Positions 1 through 9,807 of a stretch of 64,000 nt of DNA are shown in pieces. The notes under the pieces were generated by a model. It made no database searches, had not been told where the DNA came from, and saw only the letters and a program-made list of their open reading frames with translations. Numbering within the stretch: the stretch's first letter is position 1; every line of letters starts with the position of its first letter. The stretch comes from Chloroflexota bacterium (GTDB lineage Bacteria > Chloroflexota > Anaerolineae > UBA2200): contig JAUWJD010000006.1 in assembly GCA_030607875.1 (NCBI GenBank), positions 1 through 64,000 on the forward strand, in the 5' to 3' direction. Both the position numbers and the translations under genes were made by a program.

Positions 1-115
1 AGCGGGGCCGTGTCCCGCTATCTGTAGAGCGGGGCCGTGTCCCGCTATCTGTAGAGCGGGGCCGTGTCCCGCTATCTGTAGAGCGGGGCCGTGTCCCGCT
101 ATCTGTAGAGCGGGG
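1..115. repeat. 27-bp tandem repeat, 4 full units plus partial (AGCGGGGCCGTGTCCCGCTATCTGTAG), truncated by window edge
   Basis: Units 1-27, 28-54, 55-81, 82-108 identical, then partial AGCGGGG. Minus frame of holB reads RSTDSGTRP repeatedly without a stop. Confidence 0.97.
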
Positions 116-1099
116 CAGCCTCAGAAGCAAAACCTCCAGGGCCAGACACGGATTGACATTGTGCTCAACCTGCTGAGCGCAACGCTGGGTAGCACGCAGG
201 CAAGCCAGAAGCTCGCCCAGTGTATAGTGCTGCGCTTCGTTGAGCAGTGTCTGCTTCCAGTCCACGTTGGTCAACGCATGTGCGTTGCCGCTCTTTGCCA
301 ACAGCAGGTCGCGCCACCAACCTTGCCAGAAATCAAAAACCTCCGGCAATGCTTGGGGATTCTGGCAAAGCTGCTGTGCCAGCCCCATGCGCTGCGTTCG
401 TCCCTGTCGCATTGCCTGCTCCAATGCGACAAAATACTTCTCACGATTTCGCAGCAAAGTGTCGTCCCTGCTGGCAGCAATCGCCCATCCCATGTGTCCT
501 TGCGACAACCTGGCCAGCAGGTTAGCCTGATTCAATTCAAGACCCCAATGAGCCTGAAGGGCCTCCTGTACCTGGCTGATAGGAAGTGCCCGCAAATTGA
601 GTATCTGACAACGGGAGACGATAGTCGGCAGAAGCATTTCGGCCTGACTGGCCGTCAAAATCAGCACCACCTTGGACGGGGGTTCCTCCAGCGTCTTTAG
701 CAGGCAATTGGCTGCCTCAAGCGTGGCCAGTTGGAAGTTACAGAGAATGTAGACACGCCAAGGCCCCTCAAACGGTGACAGCACCATCTCTCTCTGCAGT
801 GCACGTATCTGATCGATCTTGATGCTGGTGCCCGCTTCATCAATAACCCGTACGTCTGGGTGAAGGCCCTGCCCAATCTTGCGGCACGCGCTGCATCTTC
901 CACACGGTCTGGCGTCTGGATCGAGGCAGTTGAGTGCTCGCGCCAGGTAAAGCGCCAGGGTGGTCTTGCCCACGCGCGGAGGCCCAACAAACAGGTACGC
1001 TTGAGATAGACGATCTGCTGCCAAGCTATGCCTCAGCAACTCGACGGCCCACTCGTGACCGATTACCAGGGGGATGCCTTCAACGTCCGCTGTGCCCAT
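1..1099 (-). CDS. holB: DNA polymerase III delta' subunit (HolB-like), 3' end runs off the window
   Basis: Hand translation from ATG at 1099: MGTADVEGIPLVIGHEWAVELLRHSLAADRLSQAYLFVGPPRVGKTTLALYLARALNC...CGRCSACRKI..HPDVRVI...LLKTLEEPPSKVVLILTAS...LLPTIVSRCQ; Walker A, zinc-binding Cys cluster and SRC motif. Open to position 1, so absent from the ORF track. Confidence 0.88.
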   Translation of the reverse strand, partial: MGTADVEGIPLVIGHEWAVELLRHSLAADRLSQAYLFVGPPRVGKTTLALYLARALNCLDPDARPCGRCSACRKIGQGLHPDVRVIDEAGTSIKIDQIRALQREMVLSPFEGPWRVYILCNFQLATLEAANCLLKTLEEPPSKVVLILTASQAEMLLPTIVSRCQILNLRALPISQVQEALQAHWGLELNQANLLARLSQGHMGWAIAASRDDTLLRNREKYFVALEQAMRQGRTQRMGLAQQLCQNPQALPEVFDFWQGWWRDLLLAKSGNAHALTNVDWKQTLLNEAQHYTLGELLACLRATQRCAQQVEHNVNPCLALEVLLLRLPRSTDSGTRPRSTDSGTRPRSTDSGTRPRSTDSGTRPR

Positions 1100-1105
1100 G
1101 TCCCT

Positions 1106-1134
1106 ATTGTAGCATGAGTTGGGAGCTCTGTCCA
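1106..1134 (-). promoter_or_regulatory. sigma70-like promoter for holB (TGGACA-17-TACAAT)
   Basis: -35 at 1129-1134, -10 at 1106-1111, spacer 17; predicted TSS falls at or next to the ATG. Confidence 0.5.
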
Positions 1135-1195
1135 GTCGGGTGAGGCCTCTATCGAAACTGGCACAGAAGCAAGATGAGTCAGAATCGCCCCCCTT

Positions 1196-1224
1196 TTGGA
1201 AACATCCCCAACTTGTGTTACACT
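1196..1224 (+). promoter_or_regulatory. sigma70-like promoter for rarA (TTGGAA-17-TACACT)
   Basis: -35 at 1196-1201, -10 at 1219-1224. Confidence 0.45.
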
Positions 1225-1257
1225 CCCGATGCATGGTCAGGACTCTGAGGCAACTCG

Positions 1258-2607
1258 ATGAGCACAAGTGACCTTTTCGAATACAGCCGCAAGGCTCAGA
1301 TAACAAGAGAACAACCACTGGCTGCGCGCATGCGCCCGCGAACCCTGCGTGAGTTTGTGGGCCAGGAACACATTGTGGGGCCAGGGACGTTGCTGCGTCG
1401 CGCCATCGAGGCTGACCGCATCTCTTCCATGATCCTGTGGGGGCCTCCTGGCACGGGCAAAACCACCCTGGCTATGATCATTGCCCATCGCACCGAGGCC
1501 CATTTCGAGGGCATCAGTGCCGTGATGGCAGGCGTGAAAGACATCCGCCGACTGGTGCAGGAAGCAACAGAGCGGCGGAGCATGTACGGAAAGCGCACCA
1601 TCGTCCTTGTGGACGAGATCCACCGCTTCAATAAAGCACAACAGGACGCTTTGCTGCCCTACGTGGAAGATGGCACGATCATTCTCATCGGTGCCACTAC
1701 AGAGAACCCCTACTTCGAGGTGATTGGCGCTCTGGTATCACGGTCACGCATCTTCCAGCTCAAACCCCTGGCGGATGAGGAGATCGAGATCATTCTGCAC
1801 CACACTCTCTCCGATACGGAGAGGGGGTTGGGCAAGATTCCAGTTCAAGTGGACCAGGACGCCCTTGCTCACCTGGTGCGCGTGGCTGGTGGGGATGCGC
1901 GAAATGCCTTGAACGCCCTGGAGCTGGCTGTGACTACAACCCCTGCCGACAAGGCAGGCCATGTACATGTCAATCTAGCGGTCTCCCAGGAATCCATCCA
2001 GCGTCGCGCCCTGTTGTACGATAAGGACGGGGATGCTCACTACGATACCATTTCGGCGTTTATCAAGAGTTTGCGTGGCAGTGACCCCGACGCCGCACTG
2101 TACTGGATGGCACGCATGATCTACAGCGGCGAAGATCCTCGTTTCATCGTGCGCCGCATGATCATCCTGGCCTCAGAAGATATTGGATTGGCAGATCCGC
2201 AGGCCCTCATCGTAGCAACGGCTGCCGCCCAGGCTCTGGAGTGGGTGGGCTTGCCAGAAGCACAGTATGCTTTGGCAGAAGCCGCGATCTACCTCGCTAC
2301 AGCGCCCAAGAGCAACTCGTGTGGAGCCTATTTCCAGGCTCTGAAAAAAGTCGAACAGGAGGGCATTGTCGAAGTGCCCAACCACTTGAAAGACAGCAGC
2401 CGTGATGCCAAAGCATTGGGGCACGGCGAGGGCTATAAGTATCCACACAGTTTCCCCAAGCACTGGGTTTCACAGCAATACCTTCCCGATCGCCTGCAAG
2501 GAAAACGATGGTACAAACCCAGTGAACTCGGGTACGAGAGGACCATCAAAGAACGACTGGCAAGATGGCGAGGGATACAGCAGGAGGGAGACGACGAATC
2601 ACCGTAG
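1258..2607 (+). CDS. rarA: Replication-associated recombination protein A (AAA ATPase)
   Basis: RPRTLREFVGQEHIVGPGTLLRRAIE..ILWGPPGTGKTTLA..VDEIHRFNKAQQDALLPYVEDGTIILIGATTENPYFEV. Confidence 0.96.
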   Translation: MSTSDLFEYSRKAQITREQPLAARMRPRTLREFVGQEHIVGPGTLLRRAIEADRISSMILWGPPGTGKTTLAMIIAHRTEAHFEGISAVMAGVKDIRRLVQEATERRSMYGKRTIVLVDEIHRFNKAQQDALLPYVEDGTIILIGATTENPYFEVIGALVSRSRIFQLKPLADEEIEIILHHTLSDTERGLGKIPVQVDQDALAHLVRVAGGDARNALNALELAVTTTPADKAGHVHVNLAVSQESIQRRALLYDKDGDAHYDTISAFIKSLRGSDPDAALYWMARMIYSGEDPRFIVRRMIILASEDIGLADPQALIVATAAAQALEWVGLPEAQYALAEAAIYLATAPKSNSCGAYFQALKKVEQEGIVEVPNHLKDSSRDAKALGHGEGYKYPHSFPKHWVSQQYLPDRLQGKRWYKPSELGYERTIKERLARWRGIQQEGDDESP

Positions 2608-2700
2608 GTCCCCTCCCGTCATAGCGGCCCCTGCCCATGGGGACAATGTACAGCGATGCCCTCAGCAATGGGCCAAGTCCACATTTGAAGGCAACGGAGC

Positions 2701-4140
2701 ATGAGAAAGATCGCAGCGGCATGGGCATGCACCAGCCTAATCGTCTGTGTCCTTCTCCTGACAGTTAACATCGCTGCGTCTCCGGATGACCAAACGCCTT
2801 TTCCTCCCCTTGAAACAACTCAATGCATGATCCATCGCCGCTGGTTGTTCGACCAGCATAGCGGACAATGGAAGCCGATAAGTGCGGGCATTCCTGCGCC
2901 GAAGCGCAGCGCTGCCCTGGGTGGGCTGGAGGAGTCGTACGACTTTCCCATCTGTGACCTCGCGAGCTGGCAGTTCAACCCGGTCATCGCGCTGGATAGC
3001 GAATGTGACGAGTTCCTCGTGGTTTGGGAAGACATGCGGAGCGGCAGCAACCTGGATGTCTATGGGCAGCGTTTGGCTGGCGACGGCAGCTTGCTGGGAG
3101 ACGAAGTCGCTCTCGCAACTGGCGAGCATGATCAAGCTGCCCCAGCCCTGTTCTACAACCCGGTGGAGGGTGGATACCTACTGATCTGGCATCACCGCCA
3201 ACAAGGCAAGTACGCCATCTACGGGCAACGTCTGTCTGCGCTGGGCACACCGTTGGATGCGCCATTCCGTGTCCCGTCACCCGATGACAGGCAGCAATGG
3301 ATCCCTGGCTGCGCTTACAATGACGTAGCCAACGAGTACCTTGTGGTGTGGGAAGACATGACCACGAGCGACATCTTTGCACAACGGATTGCCAGCGACG
3401 GAACCCCTTTGGGCGATCCAATCACCATCGCCACCTGGCTCGAGTCGCAATGGACTCTGCCATTCGTGACGTTCAGCAGCGTACAGCATGAATACCTGGT
3501 AATCTGGGATGCACTTGCTTCGGCGGACATCTATGGGCAGATCCTGGCAGCAGACGGCACGCCGCGTGGCGAAAACGTAGCGGTCTCGATCGCAGCGGGG
3601 AGGCAGCTCGCCTCCGACGTGGCCTACAGCAACAGCAGTGACGAGTATCTGGTGCTTTGGACTGATGAGCGTGCTCTTGCCAAACGAGGCAGCGATGTAT
3701 ACGCCCAGCGCATCGCGGCGAACGGTCTGCTGATCGGTGAAGAGGGGGTTGTCTCAGCCGCACCCGACTGGCAACGGGATTGTGTAGCTGTCTACGACGC
3801 CATACATGGTGAGTACTTGCTGCTTTGGTGGGATGGTCGCAACCCAGACACAGCCAGTGACATTTACGGCCGGAGACTCTCGGCGCACGGGACGCCGCTC
3901 GGTCCGGACCTGGCCATCGCTGCCACAGCCAGCAACCAGATCCTGCCCAGACTGGCCCGCAGAGAGGCGGACGACCAATACGCTATCGTTTGGCAAGACT
4001 GGCACTACATGGATGGGGTAGAAGATGATCCTGATATCCGTGGGCTGCTTTACTCCCCACAGCGTTTTATCCTGTGGTTCCCACAGGTTGTTGCTCAGAG
4101 CCCGCGCTCCGCATTCTCCAACAACTCGCCAGCGCGATAA
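2701..4140 (+). CDS. Secreted repeat protein, probably beta-propeller-like
   Basis: N-terminal signal peptide; ~50-aa repeats of type EYLVVWEDxxxxDIYGQRLxxDGTPLGD. Confidence 0.85.
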   Translation: MRKIAAAWACTSLIVCVLLLTVNIAASPDDQTPFPPLETTQCMIHRRWLFDQHSGQWKPISAGIPAPKRSAALGGLEESYDFPICDLASWQFNPVIALDSECDEFLVVWEDMRSGSNLDVYGQRLAGDGSLLGDEVALATGEHDQAAPALFYNPVEGGYLLIWHHRQQGKYAIYGQRLSALGTPLDAPFRVPSPDDRQQWIPGCAYNDVANEYLVVWEDMTTSDIFAQRIASDGTPLGDPITIATWLESQWTLPFVTFSSVQHEYLVIWDALASADIYGQILAADGTPRGENVAVSIAAGRQLASDVAYSNSSDEYLVLWTDERALAKRGSDVYAQRIAANGLLIGEEGVVSAAPDWQRDCVAVYDAIHGEYLLLWWDGRNPDTASDIYGRRLSAHGTPLGPDLAIAATASNQILPRLARREADDQYAIVWQDWHYMDGVEDDPDIRGLLYSPQRFILWFPQVVAQSPRSAFSNNSPAR

Positions 4141-4997
4141 GAACTGCGCACAAAGGGCCCGCAGTGCACCCCACGAAACCCCAGATTGCGGGCCACCTGG
4201 GCGTAGTGGTCAAAGGTTGCTGGCGCAACGTACTCGATCACCGGGCAATGCTGAGCTGAGGGCCGCAGGTACTGGCCGATAGTTAAAAAGTCACAACCGA
4301 CAGCGCGCAGGTCGTGCATCACTTTGATAACTTCTTGTTCCTGTTCTCCCACCCCAACCATCAGCCCCGACTTGGTATATCCAGAAGGCCACAACTCCTT
4401 GGCTCGTCGAAGGACGTGCAGTGAACGTTCATAGCTCGCCTGTGATCGGATCTTGGGGTAGAGACGAGGAACCACTTCCACATTGTGGCCCAATACCTCA
4501 GGTTGGGTCCGAACAACGGTCTGCAGCGCAGCTTCATCGCCCTGAAAGTCGGGAACCAATACCTCTACGGTGGCCAAAGTGCCACCGTGGACAGCCCTTA
4601 TGCATGTCGCAAAGTGCGCGGCTCCCCCGTCCGGCAAATCATCCCGGGTCACGGACGTAATGACCACGTGGCGCAGATCAAGCTGTAGCACAGCGTCAAC
4701 CAGGTGCTGAGGCTCATCGGCGTCTACTGGCTGCGGCTGACCATGCTCAACTGCACAGAAACGGCAATTTCGCGTACAGGTACGGCCCAGGATGAGGAAG
4801 GTTGCCATCCGTTGCCGGAAGCACTCGCCGATGTTCGGGCACGCGGCTTCCTCACAAATGGTGGCCAGTGCAAGGCCGTCCAACATCGCTTTCATCCGCT
4901 GCCAGACTTTAGCGGTGAGCGCCCTCCGTGTCAACCAGGGTGGCTTCTTAGCCTGGGTGGGTAGCTTCTCCCGTGAGATCCGTGACTCCTCACGCAT
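4095..4997 (-). CDS. lipA: Lipoyl synthase (radical SAM)
   Basis: EEAACPNIGECFRQRMATFLILGRTCTRNCRFCAV...; CxxxCxxC radical SAM motif. Track ORF extends to 5096; start placed at 4997 or 5003 from the promoter position. Confidence 0.95.
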   Translation of the reverse strand: MREESRISREKLPTQAKKPPWLTRRALTAKVWQRMKAMLDGLALATICEEAACPNIGECFRQRMATFLILGRTCTRNCRFCAVEHGQPQPVDADEPQHLVDAVLQLDLRHVVITSVTRDDLPDGGAAHFATCIRAVHGGTLATVEVLVPDFQGDEAALQTVVRTQPEVLGHNVEVVPRLYPKIRSQASYERSLHVLRRAKELWPSGYTKSGLMVGVGEQEQEVIKVMHDLRAVGCDFLTIGQYLRPSAQHCPVIEYVAPATFDHYAQVARNLGFRGVHCGPFVRSSYRAGELLENAERGL

Positions 4998-5013
4998 GAT
5001 CATCTCCGTGGCT

Positions 5014-5019
5014 ATTATA
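5014..5019 (-). promoter_or_regulatory. -10 element (TATAAT) upstream of lipA
   Basis: TATAAT on the minus strand about 11-17 nt upstream of candidate start codons 5003/4997. Confidence 0.4.
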
Positions 5020-5114
5020 GCCTGGCACATGACCGGATGGCAAGCCACGACAGCCATCCGCTTGTGCATTCTGCAAATCCCAATCCTCCTGACCAAGGAA
5101 TGGAGGTCTTTCGT

Positions 5115-5143
5115 TTTACAGATTACTCAAGCCGTGGTATACT
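5115..5143 (+). promoter_or_regulatory. sigma70-like promoter (TTTACA-17-TATACT)
   Basis: -35 at 5115-5120, -10 at 5138-5143, about 310 nt upstream of the HEAT-repeat CDS. Confidence 0.5.
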
Positions 5144-5269
5144 TTGGTTGAGAACAATCACAGAACGGGACAGCATGGCGCACGCAGTCTCCATGCAGTG
5201 ATTACTGCTTCGTGCACGGATTGCTGAACGTATCTCACCGCATTAGGGTCTGAGAAGGACCATTTGAGT

Positions 5270-5400
5270 TCAGCAATCCCGTCGAGCCATCCCGTCGGTG
5301 CGGGACCCTTCGGCTGTCGCCCGTCGCCCGCAGGTGCCCACGGGGCATGCAGAGCACATGCAGAGCACGAATGGTTGACGCGGTACTCTGTATTTGCAGC
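5270..5400 (-). repeat. Interspersed repeat R2, copy 1 (inverted relative to copy 2)
   Basis: Reverse complement matches 32290-32455: TTCGTGCTC..GATGTGCTCTGCATGCCCCGTGGGCACCTGCGGG ... GACAGCCGAAGGGTCCCGCACCGACGGGATGGCTCGACGGGATTGCT. Confidence 0.93.
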
Positions 5401-5459
5401 CCAGGATTTGTCCATATACAATAGCTGAAACTAAGTCAGTAGGAATATGCTGCCCATTC

Positions 5460-6287
5460 ATGCTTAGAAAACTACGAGATCTCCTTACTGCACTGCGCCC
5501 AAGCAAGGGGCCTGGCCTCGAACACTGGATGACACAATCATCTCATACCGATGCCCGCAGGCGCTGGGAAGCGGTCGAAGCTCTGGGCCAGTACAGCAAC
5601 GAAACAAAAGTCGCACAAGCCCTGGTGGAGGCTTTGGGCGATGCGCATCCATTTGTGCGCTGGCAAGCAGTCGAGAGCCTGTCACGATCCAAGAATGAAC
5701 AGACTTTCTTCCTCTTGGAGGCTGCATCTGCGAGCAAGAGCAGCCGCCGACGTAGCTCTGTCGCCGATGCTCTGGGCAAACTTGGAGACAAACGGGCCAC
5801 CAGTGCCCTTTGCAGGGCCCTTGCCAGCCGTAACGCGGAGGTGCGTTGCAGTGCGGCCGAAGCGTTGGCACGCCTGGGCGATCCAGCAGCCCTGCCTGCA
5901 CTCAGCAAGGGGCTCGGTGACGAGGACGTGCACGTTCGACGAGCTGTGATGAATGCCCTGGGAACCATCGGAAACCCAGAGGCAATACCGGCGTTGCTGA
6001 CCATGCTGCAGGACGACAGCGCGTTGGTACGTGCCAGCGCTGCCGGGGCCTTGGGCAGAATCGGGGACCCCGGTGTAACCGATTCCTTGCGTCAGGCATT
6101 GCAAGATTCCGATCCTGGGGTAAGGTGGCAGGCCATACGCGCTTTGAACGCAGCCGGCAGCGCCCAAGATGTGCCCGCCCTGGAGCCACTATTGAACGAC
6201 AACACGGAAGTATTCGGCACGTCAATCGCTGACGCTACACATCATGCGATGGAGGCTATCCAGCACCGGCGACCGAGCGGGGACTGA
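5460..6287 (+). CDS. HEAT-repeat protein (PBS lyase HEAT-like)
   Basis: Repeats such as ALVEALGDAHPFVRWQAVESLSR, ALSKGLGDEDVHVRRAVMNALGTIGNPEAIPALLTML. Track start 5394 is in R2; 5460 ATG preferred. Confidence 0.92.
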   Translation: MLRKLRDLLTALRPSKGPGLEHWMTQSSHTDARRRWEAVEALGQYSNETKVAQALVEALGDAHPFVRWQAVESLSRSKNEQTFFLLEAASASKSSRRRSSVADALGKLGDKRATSALCRALASRNAEVRCSAAEALARLGDPAALPALSKGLGDEDVHVRRAVMNALGTIGNPEAIPALLTMLQDDSALVRASAAGALGRIGDPGVTDSLRQALQDSDPGVRWQAIRALNAAGSAQDVPALEPLLNDNTEVFGTSIADATHHAMEAIQHRRPSGD

Positions 6288-6346
6288 GCGTACGGTCTGA
6301 AGTGATCATGAGCAGCGATTGTGCATGCTGCATAGGAGTTGTCACC

Positions 6347-6826
6347 ATGTTTGGCTGTCCTTACTGTGACACCCTTAACCGGAAAGGGAGCAACTACTGC
6401 AGCAATTGCGGCCAGCGATTGGACACGGTTGCCAGCATCCATTGTCCCGTATGCAATGCGCCAAATCCATCCAACAGCTCGTTGTGCGCGTTCTGTGGGA
6501 CCTCGCTCAGCCCCCCCGTCCTCGCTGAAGGGGATGTAGCGGGCACACGCCAGCCTGAGGAGAGCAAACCCGTGGACTCTGGGCCTGCTATTGAATCCCG
6601 CCCCAAGGTGCCTCCGTGGCTTTACGAGCAACCTGCTGACCAGTTCCAGGAATCCGCCCGATCTGTGGAGCCATCAGCCGACAAAGAGCGGAGCAAGTAC
6701 CTCCAAGGAATTCGCGGCGTGCTGCCGTCCGCAGATGGATGGCTGGCCTCGTCCGTATCGCGCTATCTGACATACAGAGCGCAGCTCCAAGAGACACCGA
6801 AACCGCCAGGACCACAGACGAGGTAA
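6347..6826 (+). CDS. Double zinc-ribbon protein
   Basis: CPYCDTLNRKGSNYCSNCGQRL...CPVCNAPNPSNSSLCAFCGTSL. Confidence 0.88.
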   Translation: MFGCPYCDTLNRKGSNYCSNCGQRLDTVASIHCPVCNAPNPSNSSLCAFCGTSLSPPVLAEGDVAGTRQPEESKPVDSGPAIESRPKVPPWLYEQPADQFQESARSVEPSADKERSKYLQGIRGVLPSADGWLASSVSRYLTYRAQLQETPKPPGPQTR

Positions 6827-7000
6827 CAGAGCCCAAGCCGTGGTCAGGATGCCAGCTATTGCCTATGACCATCATCTGGGGCTCACAGGGCTTGGTCTGA
6901 TGTCTACGTCCTGTCTGAAGCGCACTCACACCATAATCTCCCACACGCTGCTTCCGCCAGAAGGGAGAGGACACCAACGACCACAGCAGATGAGGTATCC

Positions 7001-7285
7001 ATGATACTCACGCGAGAACAAGTTGAACATGTCGCTGAGCTGGCCAAACTAGGCTTGACAGAGGAGCAGATTGAGACATACCGCAGGCAGCTTTCAGCCA
7101 TCCTGGAGTACGCAGCTATCCTGGAACGCCTGGATACAGATGCCATCCCACCGACGGCTACCGTCTTGCCGTTGTGCAACGTAATGCGGGAGGACGAACC
7201 AGAACCCTCTCTTCAGCAGGCCGAGGCGTTGGCCAATGCCCCGTCTGCCAGAGAAAACCATTTTCAGGTCAAAGCCATCTTGTAG
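7001..7285 (+). CDS. gatC: Asp-tRNA(Asn)/Glu-tRNA(Gln) amidotransferase subunit C
   Basis: VEHVAELAKLGLTEEQIETYRRQLSAILEYAAILERLDTDAIPPTATV. Confidence 0.95.
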   Translation: MILTREQVEHVAELAKLGLTEEQIETYRRQLSAILEYAAILERLDTDAIPPTATVLPLCNVMREDEPEPSLQQAEALANAPSARENHFQVKAIL

Positions 7286-7344
7286 TGATCGAGGGACAGC
7301 AAGGGACCATTTACCATGACTCGTCCCTCAAAGAATGATGAAAT

Positions 7345-8811
7345 GTGAAACTGCATGAACTGACCATCCACGAAGCACTCGATCTGCTACAGCGACGCGA
7401 AATCTCGGCCACAGAATTGACGCAAGCAGTCCTGGAGCGCATCGTCGCTGTGGACAATGACACCAAAGCCTATTTGACCTTAACACCAGAGGCAGCCTGC
7501 GAAGAGGCACGCACGGCAGATGAACTACGTGCAGCGGGTACCGATGGAGCGCTGTTGGGCATTCCCCTGGCCCTCAAGGATAATATCTGCCAGATTGGAC
7601 TGCCCACTACCTGCGGATCACGCATTCTGGAGTCTTTTGTTCCTCCCTACGATGCCACAGTCGTCACGCGGCTTCGCGACGCTGGCGTAGTGTTCCTGGG
7701 AAAAACTAATTTGGACGAGTTTGCGATGGGGTCTTCCACTGAGAACTCGGCCTTTTTCACGACTCGTAATCCCTGGGACCTCACACGAGTGCCCGGCGGC
7801 TCCAGCGGAGGCAGCGCAGCTGCGCTCAGTGCCAACGAGACCCTGGGGGCGCTTGGATCAGACACAGGCGGCAGCGTGCGGCAGCCTGCGTCGCTGTGTG
7901 GGGTTGTTGGTCTGAAACCTACTTATGGGCGCGTATCCCGCTATGGACTGGTAGCATTTGCCTCCTCACTAGATCAGATCGGGCCAATGGGCAAAGATGT
8001 TACGGATTGCGCCTTGTTACTGAGCGTCATCGCCGGCCATGATCCACGAGATTCTACTTCCTTGGACACGCCCGTACCCGACTATACCCAGGCTCTGCGT
8101 CCTGAGCTTGAAGGGCTGCGTGTAGGCGTGCCACGGGAGTACTTTGGTGCCGGCACACAGCCAGGAGTTGAAATGGCGCTGCGCAAGGCGATCCAGGTCT
8201 TGGCGGACCTCGGCGCGAAAATCGGCGAGACCTCTTTGCCTCACACTGAGTATGCCTTGCCGGTGTACTATCTGCTCGCGCCTGCTGAGGCCTCGGCCAA
8301 TCTGGCACGCTACGATGGTGTCAAGTATGGGTACTCGGCACCAGATGCCCCAGACGTCTGGGAGGCCTACCGCAGGACAAGACAGCATGGCTTTGGCGCG
8401 GAAGTAAAGCGCCGTATCATGCTGGGCACATACGCCCTTTCAGCGGGCTACTACGATGCATACTACTTGAAAGCCCAAAAGGTGCGCACTTTGATCAAGC
8501 AGGACTTTTACCGGGCTTTTCAGGAGTTTGACGTTGTGGTCGGGCCGACTGCACCCACTGTCGCCTTCAAGATCGGGGAAAAGGCTCAGGATCCATTGCA
8601 GATGTATCTGTCCGACGTTTTCACAATACCCCAGAATCTTGCTGGCATCTGCGCGCTCTCCCTTCCCTGCGGGTTCGCCGATGGCTTGCCCGTGGGGTTG
8701 CAGATCAGCGGGCCCGTTCTGGGCGAAGAACTTGTCCTGCGCGTAGCCTATGCCTACGAGCAGGCTACAGAATGGCACTCTCAAAAACCAATCATCAAGA
8801 AGGAGCGTTGA
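7345..8811 (+). CDS. gatA: Asp-tRNA(Asn)/Glu-tRNA(Gln) amidotransferase subunit A (GTG start)
   Basis: Amidase signature [17 protein letters not shown]...[52 protein letters not shown]. Confidence 0.97.
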   Translation: MKLHELTIHEALDLLQRREISATELTQAVLERIVAVDNDTKAYLTLTPEAACEEARTADELRAAGTDGALLGIPLALKDNICQIGLPTTCGSRILESFVPPYDATVVTRLRDAGVVFLGKTNLDEFAMGSSTENSAFFTTRNPWDLTRVPGGSSGGSAAALSANETLGALGSDTGGSVRQPASLCGVVGLKPTYGRVSRYGLVAFASSLDQIGPMGKDVTDCALLLSVIAGHDPRDSTSLDTPVPDYTQALRPELEGLRVGVPREYFGAGTQPGVEMALRKAIQVLADLGAKIGETSLPHTEYALPVYYLLAPAEASANLARYDGVKYGYSAPDAPDVWEAYRRTRQHGFGAEVKRRIMLGTYALSAGYYDAYYLKAQKVRTLIKQDFYRAFQEFDVVVGPTAPTVAFKIGEKAQDPLQMYLSDVFTIPQNLAGICALSLPCGFADGLPVGLQISGPVLGEELVLRVAYAYEQATEWHSQKPIIKKER

Positions 8812-8814
8812 CCC

Positions 8815-9807
8815 ATGAAGGTTATCATTCCCCTGGCTGGCTTTGGGACCAGACTACGTCCTCATACCTACACCAAGCCCAAACCGCTCGTCTCCGTTGC
8901 GGGCAAGCCGGTGCTCGGTCACATCCTCGACAAGCTCACCGAGCTGGAAATCGAGGAGATCATCTTCATCGTCGGCTACCTCGGGGACCAGATACGTGAC
9001 TATGTGGAGGCCACCTATGATTTTCCTTCTCGTTACATTGAGCAAGAGGAGCTAAAGGGCCAGGCACATGCTATCTATTTGGCCAAGGAGTATATGTCCG
9101 GGCCAGTGCTCATTATCTTTGTCGATACAATCTTTGAGACAGACATCAGTGTTCTCAGCCAAGAACCTTCCGATGGCGTCATATACGTCAAGCAAGTGCA
9201 AGACCCCCGGCGCTTTGGTGTCGTGGTTACCGAAAATGGCTTTATCACCCAATTGGTCGAAAAGCCTCCCACACCGGTGTCCAATCTAGCGGTGATTGGC
9301 CTCTACTACATCAAGAACTCCCAGATGCTGACAGAATGCATCGCCGAGCTGATTCAGAAGGACATCAAGACCAAGGGGGAATACTTCCTGGCGGATGCAC
9401 TTCAACTGATGGTCAACAGAGGAGCCAGGTTCGTAGCGCGCACAGTGGAGGTATGGGAGGATTGCGGCAAGCCCGAAACTGTGTTGCACACCAACCGCTA
9501 CCTGCTGGAGCACGGTGGTGCGCAAGAGATTGAAACGGAGAACTCGGTGCTGATCCCGCCGGTGTACATAGAGAAAACCGCCGTCATCACGGACTCGGTT
9601 GTCGGGCCCTACGTGAGCGTGGCCGGTGGGGCAACGATTATCCGATCCATTGTCCAGGATTCGATCATCAACGAGAATGCGCACATCGAGGACGCCAACC
9701 TCAGTCAATCCCTGATCGGCAAAGATGCCCTCGTGCGCGGTTCCTCGCAACGGCTGAACGTGGGCGATTCGTCCCAGGTGGACTTTGCAGGCCATGAACA
9801 CGAGTAA
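8815..9807 (+). CDS. NDP-sugar pyrophosphorylase / glucose-1-phosphate thymidylyltransferase-like
   Basis: MKVIIPLAGFGTRLRPHTYTKPKPLVSVAGKPVLGHILD; C-terminal left-handed beta-helix hexapeptides. Confidence 0.93.
   Translation: MKVIIPLAGFGTRLRPHTYTKPKPLVSVAGKPVLGHILDKLTELEIEEIIFIVGYLGDQIRDYVEATYDFPSRYIEQEELKGQAHAIYLAKEYMSGPVLIIFVDTIFETDISVLSQEPSDGVIYVKQVQDPRRFGVVVTENGFITQLVEKPPTPVSNLAVIGLYYIKNSQMLTECIAELIQKDIKTKGEYFLADALQLMVNRGARFVARTVEVWEDCGKPETVLHTNRYLLEHGGAQEIETENSVLIPPVYIEKTAVITDSVVGPYVSVAGGATIIRSIVQDSIINENAHIEDANLSQSLIGKDALVRGSSQRLNVGDSSQVDFAGHEHE

Noticed and set aside
1-115. CRISPR array
   Set aside because: 27-bp units are directly contiguous with no spacers and are inside an open holB frame.
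161-700. Plus-strand ORFs at the left edge (161..700 and nested ones)
   Set aside because: Antisense to holB, whose minus-strand frame has clear delta' motifs.
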